Origin: an uncultured bacterium
GTDB lineage: Bacteria > Cyanobacteriota > Vampirovibrionia > Gastranaerophilales > Gastranaerophilaceae
Assembly: GCA_900551675.1 (NCBI GenBank)
Contig: URXH01000024.1
Location: 1 to 22,429, forward strand
Direction: 5' to 3'
DNA length: 22,429 nt
The notes beneath the pieces are model-generated. The model was not told where the DNA came from. It saw only the letters and a program-made list of their open reading frames with translations, and made no database searches. Below are positions 1 through 6,594 of the stretch, piece after piece. The position numbers and the translations under genes are program-made. Every line of letters starts with the position of its first letter. The first letter of the stretch is position 1.

Positions 1-118
1 ACTCGGCATCGGGATCGGTCACGGTATAGCGGGGGATCTCGGTTTTGGTGCGGTGATAGAAATAAAGCGGGCCAACGCCAACGCCGGAAGATACGCCCTT
101 GCCCTGAATACTGATCAT
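1..118 (-). CDS. ptsI: PTS enzyme I (phosphoenolpyruvate-protein phosphotransferase), N-terminal fragment
   Basis: Only the first 39 codons lie in the window; the gene runs off the left edge. The peptide begins MISIQGKGVSSGVGVGPLYF, which matches the start of enzyme I, where a short strand and a glycine-rich turn (GxxSSGVxxGP) precede the HPr-binding domain. Enzyme I takes phosphate from PEP and passes it to His15 of HPr in the cytoplasm, the first step of PTS sugar uptake. The start at 118 is an ATG with a GAAAGGA ribosome site about 10 nt upstream. ptsH lies directly upstream on the same strand (end 264), the usual ptsHI order, but a strong terminator-like hairpin sits between them. Codon use is GC-rich like ptsH and unlike everything to the right of 1500. 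Catalytic histidine and PEP-binding domain are outside the window. Confidence 0.85.
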   Translation of the reverse strand, partial: MISIQGKGVSSGVGVGPLYFYHRTKTEIPRYTVTDPDAE

Positions 119-186
119 AACAAGCGTCCTTTCTTTGGTGTTCAATGGGATCCTGACTGGTTATTTTATACAACCAAATGCAGCAG

Positions 187-247
187 AAAACAAAAAGCGG
201 CTGCCTAGCCCAGCGCCGGGTAAGGACCTTGCTGGGGCAGGTGCCGC
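187..247 (-). terminator. Terminator/attenuator hairpin between ptsH and ptsI
   Basis: On the minus strand a long GC-rich stem (231-247 pairing with 197-214, about 15 pairs with small bulges) is followed by TTTTTGTTTTC. This is the layout of a Rho-independent terminator. It lies after the ptsH stop and before the ptsI start, so it would let ptsH be made in excess of ptsI. No second promoter for ptsI was evident. Confidence 0.7.
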
Positions 248-263
248 AAACAAAAGGATTCAA

Positions 264-521
264 TTACAAATGCTCTTTGAAGAAAGCTTCCAGTGCCGGT
301 GCTGCGGTATCCTCGTCCTCGCCTTCCACGGTAACGGTAACGGTATCGCCGCACTTAACGCCCATACCCATCAAAGCCATCAGTTTCAGCGCGTTGCTGG
401 ATTTATCGCCCTTGATGACGGTAACAGTGCTCTTATACTTTTTGACCTCTTTGACCAGCAAACCGGCCGGACGGGCATGGATGCCAACTGCTTCCTGAAT
501 GGTATAATCAAACTGCTTCAT
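264..521 (-). CDS. ptsH: Phosphocarrier protein HPr
   Basis: This 85-residue protein has the normal HPr length. It carries the active-site segment GIHARPAG with His15, which accepts phosphate from enzyme I, and Arg17. HPr is the cytosolic phosphate shuttle between enzyme I and the sugar-specific EII proteins. The start is supported by a GAGGAAG ribosome site in the leader and a good promoter 60 nt further up. In Firmicutes HPr, Ser46 is normally phosphorylated by HPr kinase to signal carbon status. Aligning KSSNALKLMALMGMG to the B. subtilis and E. coli proteins puts Lys at position 46, so the regulatory serine looks absent. The fold and His15 are intact, so the transport role is secure and the regulatory role is doubtful. 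It is followed by ptsI on the same strand. Confidence 0.95.
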   Translation of the reverse strand: MKQFDYTIQEAVGIHARPAGLLVKEVKKYKSTVTVIKGDKSSNALKLMALMGMGVKCGDTVTVTVEGEDEDTAAPALEAFFKEHL

Positions 522-583
522 AGATGCGTCTTCCTCTCTGTTCCACAGCTTTTCAACAAGCCTGTGGAGAATTTAACAATTTG

Positions 584-612
584 ATTATACCAGCAATGTT
601 GAGCAAAGTCAA
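584..612 (-). promoter_or_regulatory. Sigma70 promoter of ptsH
   Basis: On the minus strand there is TTGACT (612-607), a 17-nt spacer and TATAAT (589-584). The -10 box ends 63 nt before the ptsH ATG. A CCACAG/CTGTGG hairpin (542-567) lies in the 5' leader. Confidence 0.8.
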
Positions 613-642
613 CGCAAATACTGCATTTCACCCTGTCGTTTT

Positions 643-658
643 TTGTAAACTTTCACAA
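643..658. promoter_or_regulatory. cre-like (CcpA) palindrome upstream of ptsH promoter
   Basis: TTGTAAACTTTCACAA fits the catabolite-response consensus WTGNAANCGNWNNCAW at 15 of 16 positions, the mismatch being the central CG (here CT). It is centred about 40 bp upstream of the ptsH -35 box, a position where CcpA could activate. It also lies between the HAD gene stop and ptsH. This is a pattern match only. Confidence 0.35.
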
Positions 659-695
659 AATCAACAAAATGTTTTTAACAATATTGTGGATTCAC

Positions 696-1475
696 TCAGT
701 TTTCCTGCCTGGCCAGGAAGGCACGCAGGGTATCCTCCGGCCGGGGGGTATGGTTTGCATAGCGCCGGCGCAGCTCCGCTGCAGCGGTGGACATAATGTA
801 AGGGTGACCTACCAAATCCAGCATGGCAACATCATTATAGTTATCGCCAAAGGCCATCACATCCGCCGGGTCAATGCCCAGCACACGGCAGATGCTCTGT
901 ACGCCAATTCCCTTGTTGGCCACGGTGGTATCGATCCACTTGGGTCCCGCCACGGCGCAGTTGGCCTGCTGCCATTTGGGCACAAAGCGCTCCACAAACG
1001 GCTCCACGCCGTCCACCAAATAGACGGACACCTTGACGATATCCTCCGGGATCTGGGCGGGGTCTGTGATGACCGTATAATTGTTGCCAATGAACTTGAT
1101 GCGGTCCACCACGCCGTGCCCGCGCTCCATCAGGTAGGACATGTTTTCGCCGGAAAGCATCACTTCGCCTAAGTCCTCGGTGTTGTTCCAGAAATCCCAG
1201 GCGATTTCTTCTGCCAGGGCGCGGGGCATCGGCGTTTTGGCGATTACTTTGCCACCGCGGTAGACAACCGCGCCGTTCTCGCACAGGTAGATGCAATCGT
1301 CCGCCACAGGGGCGAACAGTTTGCGCAGGCTGGTATACTGCCGCCCGCTGGCCGGGCAGAACAGGATACCACGGTCATGCAAAGCGCGGATCTCATCAAA
1401 AATTTCGCCCTCAATGCGCTTTTTCCCATATTGCAGCAGGGTGCCGTCCAGATCGCTGCAAACCATTTTTATCAT
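696..1475 (-). CDS. Cof-type HAD-IIB family hydrolase (sugar-phosphate phosphatase)
   Basis: This 259-residue protein has the four HAD motifs. Motif I is SDLDGTLL with nucleophile Asp8 and acid/base Asp10. Motif II is ASGR with Ser43. Motif III is Lys188 in ANKGIG. Motif IV is GDNYND with Asp211 and Asp215 for magnesium. The cap insert between motifs II and III, and the length, fit the Cof/YidA subfamily, which removes phosphate from small phosphorylated metabolites in the cytosol. The exact substrate cannot be read from sequence. The ATG at 1475 has a strong AGGGGGAAAC ribosome site. It lies upstream of the ptsH block on the same strand, and the mobile element begins within about 60 bp of its start, possibly separating it from its native promoter. 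Codon use is GC-rich. Confidence 0.9.
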   Translation of the reverse strand: MIKMVCSDLDGTLLQYGKKRIEGEIFDEIRALHDRGILFCPASGRQYTSLRKLFAPVADDCIYLCENGAVVYRGGKVIAKTPMPRALAEEIAWDFWNNTEDLGEVMLSGENMSYLMERGHGVVDRIKFIGNNYTVITDPAQIPEDIVKVSVYLVDGVEPFVERFVPKWQQANCAVAGPKWIDTTVANKGIGVQSICRVLGIDPADVMAFGDNYNDVAMLDLVGHPYIMSTAAAELRRRYANHTPRPEDTLRAFLARQEN

Positions 1476-1543
1476 ATTTGTTTCCCCCTGATTGCTTTTC
1501 CTGAAGCAACGTAATATATTATTTAATATAACTTTATATCTGA

Positions 1544-1626
1544 TTTTTGATTATCCCTATAAATATTACACTTTCAAGCATTTCGAAGTATAGAAAAACA
1601 CTCATTTTACCACGAATATACCACGA
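1544..1626. repeat. Left end of element: terminal repeat and integrase arm sites
   Basis: TTTTTGATTATC (1544-1555) matches, in inverted orientation, the right-end segment 6583-6594 with one change. Two direct copies of TACCACGA at 1608-1615 and 1619-1626 (11-bp period) correspond to DR2-type arm sites bound by the N-terminal domain of Tn916 integrase. The stretch 1476-1752 otherwise holds no gene. Confidence 0.6.
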
Positions 1627-1662
1627 TTGAACGAGCCTTGATATGACGATAAAATAGCACTA

Positions 1663-1698
1663 AAAAGACACCATTGACACATTGAAGTGGTGTCTTTT
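1663..1698 (-). terminator. Rho-independent terminator of the XRE membrane regulator
   Basis: A perfect 11-bp stem, AAAAGACACCA (1663-1673) with TGGTGTCTTTT (1688-1698), has a 14-nt loop. It lies 55 bp past the stop at 1753 on the minus strand and could act in both directions, insulating the element from the left flank. Confidence 0.75.
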
Positions 1699-1752
1699 AT
1701 TAATAAGCAGTCAATCCTAAGACTAACTGCTTTTGCAAAATAAAGGTAATCA

Positions 1753-2367
1753 CTATTTTGTTTGTTTCTTTAGAATAATATAGCTTGCAATCACAACTAC
1801 AAAGAATACTAACACGAAAACTAAAGTATGAAATATTCCTATCGGATAAGGTGCAATCCACCCTTCTAGTTTGAAAACCAATCCTGAAATATATCCTGTA
1901 ATCATAGAAATAGGCATAAAAGCAACTCCGATTATATTAAGCCAATTTACATAAAAGGGGGATTTTTCTTCCGATAGTATTCTCGCTATAAAATATCCAA
2001 CAATCCCTATAGCTTGAATAATCATTGAACCCCAAACTGCTTCCATTGTTTGTTCTGCATACCAATTACCAAATGCACAAAACAGCCCAATAGCAACAAA
2101 AGCTGTTGATGATATATAAAGTACCTTACTCGTAAGCTCTTTATTTTTTTGTTCTTTGTCTGCTACTGGTTCAATTCCCTTTAGGATATAGTCAGTTGTT
2201 ACTCCAAAAAAATCACTCATTATAATTATTTTTTCTAAGTCAGGCGTACTTTGTTCACTTTCCCATTTGGAAACAGCCTGCCTTGAAACTCCAACTTTAT
2301 CCGCAAGTTCCTCTTGTGATATTCCTTTTGATTTCCTTAAATATTGTATTCTGTCTGCCATATTCAT
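1753..2367 (-). CDS. XRE-family HTH regulator with membrane domain
   Basis: The 204-residue protein has an N-terminal XRE helix-turn-helix (about residues 3-60; SQEELADKVGVSRQAVSKWE is a textbook recognition region). Four hydrophobic segments follow near 83-105, 110-130, 139-166 and 177-200, ending in a basic tail (KKQTK). Such proteins are membrane-tethered DNA-binding regulators common in Firmicutes and in their mobile elements; the signal they sense is unknown. The ATG at 2367 has AGGAGTG upstream; a second in-frame ATG two codons on is equally possible. It is the outermost gene at the left end of the element, with its own terminator, and is probably passenger or accessory regulation rather than part of the transfer core. 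Confidence 0.8.
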   Translation of the reverse strand: MNMADRIQYLRKSKGISQEELADKVGVSRQAVSKWESEQSTPDLEKIIIMSDFFGVTTDYILKGIEPVADKEQKNKELTSKVLYISSTAFVAIGLFCAFGNWYAEQTMEAVWGSMIIQAIGIVGYFIARILSEEKSPFYVNWLNIIGVAFMPISMITGYISGLVFKLEGWIAPYPIGIFHTLVFVLVFFVVVIASYIILKKQTK

Positions 2368-2525
2368 TAGCTAACACTCCTTTCTTTCATGGTGTAATTT
2401 TAGCAATATTATCAGTTGCATAGCCACCATTTAGATATGGAAATATGTCAACTGGCAGTTGCAATGATGTTTTTTGACAAATCAGCAGAATATTCTTGCT
2501 TATAACGTAATTTAAACATATCCAT

Positions 2526-2554
2526 ATTATAACAGTTCCATATATCCGCCACAA
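2526..2554 (-). promoter_or_regulatory. Possible promoter of the XRE membrane regulator
   Basis: On the minus strand TTGTGG (2554-2549), 17 nt, TATAAT (2531-2526). The -10 is perfect and the -35 weak. It would give a leader of about 150 nt. The rest of 2368-2643 shows no convincing gene. Confidence 0.4.
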
Positions 2555-2643
2555 CAAAAATCAGCACACCCCCCTTGACATTTTTCTGTCTTGAAAAATA
2601 CACACTTTTTCTTTCTTCCTCTTGATTACCAACCACAGAAAAG

Positions 2644-2706
2644 AAAAAGCCCTGTCAAGAGCCTTGCCACCATTGGTGGTGCTTTGCACTCTTTACTGGG
2701 CTTTTT
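2644..2706 (-). terminator. Branched terminator after the second XRE regulator
   Basis: AAAAAGCCC (2644-2652) pairs with GGGCTTTTT (2698-2706), and an inner CCACC/GGTGG hairpin (2667-2679) sits inside the long loop. It lies about 30 bp past the stop at 2737 and has T-runs on both strands, so it can serve either direction. Confidence 0.65.
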
Positions 2707-2736
2707 GTTTGCTGTATCTTTCATTCAAGAGGAAAA

Positions 2737-3408
2737 TTAAAGACCTCTGTTCCATTTCTCTTTCAGATAATCTTCATAGTCCGTTTCATCAAAATCTAAC
2801 TGTGGCGAAGTGTCGGGAATGTTATTTCTGCTGTCTATGTCCGCAAGTTGACGGAATATCCAGTCATCATAAGGGTCATGGTATTTATACTCTTTGGGCT
2901 GTTCTCTGTATCGGTCTAACCCTCGCATTTCCTTATGTACTTTCATCATGCGTTCTATTTTTTGACGTTGTATCAACTGCTTGATTTCCATAAGTTCTTC
3001 TAACTCCGTAACCTCATTGGTAATGTAGTTATGGATATACTGTATGAGTTTGGTTTCCATGTAAAATCTGCATTCTTTTTCATCATTGAAAAATTCATTT
3101 TCAGACAGATAATCTAAGGAAACATTGAAGTCCTGTTCCCGTTTGATAATATCCATGATATAGGGCTCAGTGTGGTCAATATATTTCCATTCCCCCGACA
3201 ATAATTCATTGGGCGTTACTCCCAGCACGTCCATTATCTTTTCTAATGTGTCAAAGGTAGGATAATTCACACCCCGTTCAATCTTGGAAAGGCTCTGCAT
3301 ATTGATACCGATTTTATCCGCAAGTTCCTGTTGTTTCATTCCTCTGTGTTTTCTTATGGTCTGTATGTTCTCTCCTAAGAAACTGATTTTCTTTTCGTAA
3401 TGTTCCAT
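2737..3408 (-). CDS. XRE-family transcriptional regulator of the element
   Basis: The 223-residue protein has an XRE HTH near residues 12-68 (GMKQQELADKIGINMQSLSK). A charged, mostly helical C-terminal half of about 150 residues follows, which I do not recognise as a known domain; it ends in an acidic, Asp/Tyr-rich stretch. The gene faces away from the relaxase operon and shares its 5' region with a divergent promoter pair, the usual place for the repressor that controls transfer in Tn916-like and related elements. AAAGGAG precedes the ATG by about 11 nt, and a good promoter lies 50-80 bp upstream. I infer that it autoregulates and represses the relaxase-xis-int transcript. It could instead be a phage-type immunity repressor. 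Confidence 0.85.
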   Translation of the reverse strand: MEHYEKKISFLGENIQTIRKHRGMKQQELADKIGINMQSLSKIERGVNYPTFDTLEKIMDVLGVTPNELLSGEWKYIDHTEPYIMDIIKREQDFNVSLDYLSENEFFNDEKECRFYMETKLIQYIHNYITNEVTELEELMEIKQLIQRQKIERMMKVHKEMRGLDRYREQPKEYKYHDPYDDWIFRQLADIDSRNNIPDTSPQLDFDETDYEDYLKEKWNRGL

Positions 3409-3458
3409 AACTTAGTATAACCGCTCCTTTCGTTGCTTTTCTCGGTGTTTATAAGCAT

Positions 3459-3487
3459 ATCATACTTAATATTTATTAAAAAGTCAA
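3459..3487 (-). promoter_or_regulatory. Promoter of the XRE regulator (divergent pair, left)
   Basis: Minus strand TTGACT (3487-3482), 17-nt spacer, TATGAT (3464-3459). It is 50 bp upstream of the start at 3408. Confidence 0.75.
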
Positions 3488-3497
3488 TCAAAACTTC

Positions 3498-3526
3498 TTG
3501 ACAAGTAATTCTAATGGCGTTATTAT
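3498..3526 (+). promoter_or_regulatory. Promoter of the relaxase-xis-int transcript (divergent pair, right)
   Basis: Plus strand TTGACA (3498-3503), 17-nt spacer, TATTAT (3521-3526). Its -35 is only 10 bp from the -35 of the leftward promoter, so one bound regulator could control both. The transcript would have a leader of about 340 nt. Confidence 0.75.
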
Positions 3527-3539
3527 CGTATTAGATAGG

Positions 3540-3853
3540 GTGATTAAGCACGCTAGGGTCAATCACACGCTTGAGTAAGCATAGAGAAGATGTATTTTCA
3601 TTTTGATAGCATGAATAAGCATGGACTATCAGACCGAAAATAAGGTTTCTGACTGGGGCTGTTCCGTTTAGCCACGAGTCTTACAAGGCTCGTGAGCGTT
3701 AAGAACGGATCAGACACAGGAAGAAAGGGAACGCCTTTAGGCGTTCATAAAGGGCGTATATGTAACACCGCCCTGCGTATACATGTCATAGTACCTAGAA
3801 ACTGTGATAAATAAAGGAAAAAACACAATTTTTACCCCGCAAAAAAACGGGGC
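3540..3853 (+). other. Structured leader, candidate oriT of the element
   Basis: No gene is evident here, but several stem-loops are. GTGATT/AATCAC (3540-3545/3561-3566) encloses GCACGCTAGGG. TCCGTT/AACGGA (3663-3668/3704-3709) encloses CACGAG/CTCGTG (3673-3678/3689-3694). GAACGCC/GGCGTTC is at 3729-3735/3740-3746, AGGGCG/CGCCCT at 3751-3756/3769-3774, and CCCCG/CGGGG at 3835-3839/3848-3852 just before the relaxase ribosome site. MobT-type elements have oriT directly upstream of the relaxase gene, so this is the expected place. The nick site cannot be assigned. Confidence 0.5.
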
Positions 3854-3874
3854 ATACGAAAGGAGAAATGCACT

Positions 3875-4966
3875 ATAACTACACACAAAAATTTATCCGT
3901 TAAGATTGATTACATCAGCATTGTATTTGATACTACAACCGCAGAAGATATCATCATGCACATTTTAGGTTTACCGACTGACATTTTCAATGTTTATCCA
4001 GCAACGATAAAATTCAAGACTTATCAAGCACGCTGGCAGATTGGAGATATTTATGTATCGGGGGACGCAAGAAAGACAGAGGACAACCCACAGGGGCTAG
4101 GCTGTTATCTTGTTATGACTGGCAGAGGTTGTGATGATATTTTCCGTATTCTCGACAGTAGGAATTATACCTTTGGGGATATGTTCCGACGCTGTGAGCG
4201 AAGATACGGACTGGATAACTTCCATTTCACAAGACTTGATATTGCCATTGACGATAAGAACGAAAAGCCATTCTTTACCATTGAGCAGATAAAGAAGAAA
4301 TGCGAAAAAGAGGAATTTATTTCTAATAGTGAGGGCTACCACTTTGACGAAAGCAAGTTTGATGATTTCGACACCGCAAAGACTGTTTATATCGGTGCTG
4401 GTAAATCGGGATTATCCTACCGCTTTTATGACAAGGATAAGGAAGTCTGTTCAAAACATAATAAGACACTTGATGAAGTCGGCAGTTGGAAACGGACAGA
4501 AATGCAACTGCGTGATGATAAGGCTCATGTTTTTGCCATGACATTCAAAGACAGACCGCTGGAACTTGGGGAACTGGCTTTCGGGCTATTAGCAAACAAC
4601 CTACGCTTTGTCGTGCCAAACAGAAATGAAAGTAATAAGAGCAGATGGAAAACGTGTCGGTTTTGGGAACGCTTTTTAGGGGCTGTGGAAGTCTTGAAAC
4701 TGCAAGTACCAAAACAGCATAATTCCCTTGAAGAAACACAGCAATGGCTCACAGAGGGTGGCGTGATTTCAGCGGTCAAAAGTTTTTACTTCTTGGAAGA
4801 ACATGACGCATTAGGTGGACTGGAAAAAGTGGGAACTATGCTGGATAAGGCAAGATACAGCAACTCCCTTTCCAGTAAACTAACTGCTCATTTACAGAGG
4901 ATTGACCGCACCGACCTTATCCCCTATATCCAGTATGACACGAAACATGGGAAAGGGGGTATCTGA
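3875..4966 (+). CDS. MobT/Rep_trans-family relaxase (replication initiation factor)
   Basis: The protein belongs to the Rep_trans family (Tn916 Orf20, ICEBs1 NicK): a rolling-circle-type relaxase that nicks oriT, starts strand transfer and can support replication of the excised circle. Family-like sequence is continuous from KIDYISIVFD through the C-terminus. The first in-frame ATG is at 3956 (336 residues), but the same frame stays open and family-like upstream to about 3872, so that start would lose about 27 conserved residues. No ATG, GTG or TTG exists in that stretch; an ATA at 3875 sits 9 nt after AAAGGAG (3859-3865). An ATG at 3868 is in another frame and stops after 11 codons. I therefore give 3875 as the likely beginning, with a rare start or a start-codon/indel error. 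The stop overlaps the xis ATG by one base. Confidence 0.8.
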   Translation: MTTHKNLSVKIDYISIVFDTTTAEDIIMHILGLPTDIFNVYPATIKFKTYQARWQIGDIYVSGDARKTEDNPQGLGCYLVMTGRGCDDIFRILDSRNYTFGDMFRRCERRYGLDNFHFTRLDIAIDDKNEKPFFTIEQIKKKCEKEEFISNSEGYHFDESKFDDFDTAKTVYIGAGKSGLSYRFYDKDKEVCSKHNKTLDEVGSWKRTEMQLRDDKAHVFAMTFKDRPLELGELAFGLLANNLRFVVPNRNESNKSRWKTCRFWERFLGAVEVLKLQVPKQHNSLEETQQWLTEGGVISAVKSFYFLEEHDALGGLEKVGTMLDKARYSNSLSSKLTAHLQRIDRTDLIPYIQYDTKHGKGGI

Positions 4967-5169
4967 TGAACAGCAACGATATTCCCGTATGGGAAAAATA
5001 CACCCTTACCATTGAAGAAGCGTCAAAGTATTTCCGTATCGGAGAAAACAAGTTAAGACGCTTGGCAGAGGAAAACAAGGACGCTGGCTGGCTCATTATG
5101 AATGGCAACCGCATACAGATTAAACGCCGACAGTTTGAACAGGTCATTGATAAATTGGACGCTATCTAG
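4966..5169 (+). CDS. xis: Tn916-type excisionase
   Basis: The 67-residue protein equals Tn916 Xis in length and closely resembles it through the segment TIEEASKYFRIGENKLRRLA, a winged-helix DNA-binding motif. Xis binds near the element ends and pushes the integrase reaction toward excision. TGATG joins it to the relaxase gene (stop and start share one base), so the two are translationally coupled, and int follows 78 bp later. GGGAAAGGGGG lies just upstream and would act as ribosome site. Identity is secure because both sequence and position match the family. Confidence 0.92.
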   Translation: MNSNDIPVWEKYTLTIEEASKYFRIGENKLRRLAEENKDAGWLIMNGNRIQIKRRQFEQVIDKLDAI

Positions 5170-5176
5170 TGCAAAT

Positions 5177-5220
5177 GAGCCTTGTATGTGTTATGATGAA
5201 AACAAGTCATATCAAGGCTC
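5177..5220 (+). promoter_or_regulatory. Hairpin between xis and int; includes 15-bp repeat of left end
   Basis: GAGCCTTG (5177-5184) pairs with CAAGGCTC (5213-5220), followed by TTTCC. It could attenuate read-through into int. The right arm with neighbouring bases (5206-5220, GTCATATCAAGGCTC) is the exact inverse of 1633-1647 beside the left arm sites, which suggests a binding site for Xis or another element protein. Confidence 0.5.
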
Positions 5221-5247
5221 TTTCCAACAAGGAAAGGAGCAGACACC

Positions 5248-6441
5248 ATGAAAGAAAAAAGACGGGATAGCAAAGGACGTATCCTGCATACTGGAGAGAG
5301 CCAACGAACAGACGGAAAATACTTATATAAATATGTGGACGCATTTGGAAACACAAAATATGTGTATGCTTGGAGATTGACACCCACAGACCCGACACCA
5401 AAGGGAAAACGGGAAAAACCCTCACTTCGTGAACTGGAACAGCAGATAAGACGGGATATTGAGGACGGTATCGACAGCACAGGCAAGAAAATGACGCTTT
5501 GCCAACTCTACGCTAAACAGAACACACAGAGGGCAAACGTGAAGAAAAGCACACAGAAACAACGGGAACAGCTCATGCGGTTATTGAAAGAGGACAAGTT
5601 AGGTGCTAGGAGCATTGATACGATAAAACCCTCTGACGCTAAGGAATGGGCGTTACGCATGAAAGACAAAGGCTTTTCCTATAACACCATTAACAACCAT
5701 AAACGCTCGTTAAAAGCGTCATTCTATATCGCCATACAAGACGATTGTGTAAGGAAAAACCCTTTTGATTTCAAGTTGAGTGAAGTCCTAGAAAATGATA
5801 CCAAAGAGAAAGTCGCATTGACAGAGGAACAGGAACAATCCCTACTCTCATTCATCAAGACGGACAATGTGTATCACAAGTATTATGATGATGTGCTGAT
5901 ACTGTTAAAGACAGGACTTCGTATCTCGGAACTGTGCGGACTGACAGTAGCCGATATTGATTTCAAGAATGAAGTTGTGATAATCGACCACCAGTTACTA
6001 AAGAGCAAGGAACAAGGCTATTATATTGAAACGCCTAAAACAAAGAGCGGAATAAGGCAAGTGCCATTAAGCAGAGAAACAATACAGGCATTTCAACGGG
6101 TTATGAAGAAACGCCCAAAGACAGAACCATTTGTGATAGACGGACGGAGCAATTTCCTATTTGTCAATCATAAAGGCAAGCCCAAAGTTGCGATTGATTA
6201 TAACGCCTTATTCGTCCGTATGGTAAAGAAATACAACAAGCAACACAAGGACAATCCCTTGCCACATATCACACCGCATACGCTACGCCATACGTTCTGC
6301 ACAAGACTGGCAAGCAAGAACATGAACCCGAAAGATTTACAGTATATCATGGGGCATTCAAATATCAGTATCACAATGAACTGGTACGCTCATGCGTCCA
6401 TAGATACCGCAAAATCAGAGGTTCAGCGTCTAATTGCATAG
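5248..6441 (+). CDS. int: Tn916-type tyrosine integrase
   Basis: The 397-residue protein matches Tn916 Int in length and layout. An N-terminal arm-binding domain (about 1-75, MKEKRRDSKGRILHTGESQR onward) is followed by the SAM-like core-binding domain (about 80-180) and the catalytic domain. The visible catalytic residues are Arg225 (TGLRISE), Lys264 (ETPKTKSG), His344 and Arg347 (HTLRH), His370 (MGHSN) and the nucleophile Tyr380 (MNWYAH). It integrates and, with Xis, excises the element through a covalent phosphotyrosine step, with loose preference for AT-rich bent targets. A GGAAAGGAGCAG ribosome site supports the ATG at 5248. All catalytic residues are present, so the enzyme should be active. 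Its arm sites flank the element at both ends. Confidence 0.95.
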   Translation: MKEKRRDSKGRILHTGESQRTDGKYLYKYVDAFGNTKYVYAWRLTPTDPTPKGKREKPSLRELEQQIRRDIEDGIDSTGKKMTLCQLYAKQNTQRANVKKSTQKQREQLMRLLKEDKLGARSIDTIKPSDAKEWALRMKDKGFSYNTINNHKRSLKASFYIAIQDDCVRKNPFDFKLSEVLENDTKEKVALTEEQEQSLLSFIKTDNVYHKYYDDVLILLKTGLRISELCGLTVADIDFKNEVVIIDHQLLKSKEQGYYIETPKTKSGIRQVPLSRETIQAFQRVMKKRPKTEPFVIDGRSNFLFVNHKGKPKVAIDYNALFVRMVKKYNKQHKDNPLPHITPHTLRHTFCTRLASKNMNPKDLQYIMGHSNISITMNWYAHASIDTAKSEVQRLIA

Positions 6442-6446
6442 AAGTA

Positions 6447-6520
6447 TTTACCACGATTTTAACCACGATTGATAGCGAAAATATAAGAAGATAGACCTAG
6501 GTATGTGAGCTTTACCACAA
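6447..6520. repeat. Right-end integrase arm sites
   Basis: TACCACGA (6449-6456) and AACCACGA (6461-6468) repeat directly with 12-bp period, and a third relative, TACCACAA, lies at 6513-6520. They are in the same orientation as the left-end pair at 1608-1626 and begin just after the int stop, as in Tn916. Confidence 0.6.
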
Positions 6521-6525
6521 AAGCA

Positions 6526-6567
6526 AAATGCCCGTAGAGCCGATAAAATAAGGCTTTGCGGACATTT
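6526..6567 (+). terminator. Hairpin after int
   Basis: AAATGCCCG and AGCC (6526-6540) pair with GGCT and CGGACATTT (6552-6567) with one mismatch. It resembles an intrinsic terminator with a short T-tract and would end the xis-int transcript at the element border. Confidence 0.55.
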
Positions 6568-6582
6568 AAGAAGATATAAAAA

Positions 6583-6594
6583 GATAGTCAAAAA
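6583..6594. repeat. Right terminal inverted repeat of the element
   Basis: GATAGTCAAAAA is the inverse of TTTTTGATTATC at 1544-1555 with a single change, and the similarity extends loosely on both sides. The element end should lie within about 25 bp to the right. Confidence 0.5.

Noticed and set aside
135..584. Plus-strand open frame across ptsH
   Set aside because: It is antisense to ptsH, which has clear HPr motifs; GC-rich DNA often leaves the opposite strand open.
2448..2636. Minus-strand open frame of 62 codons upstream of the XRE membrane regulator
   Set aside because: No ribosome site, a promoter-like sequence lies inside it, and the composition is not protein-like.
2622..2984. Plus-strand open frame of 120 codons
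   Set aside because: It runs through the branched terminator and antisense to the XRE gene at 2737-3408.
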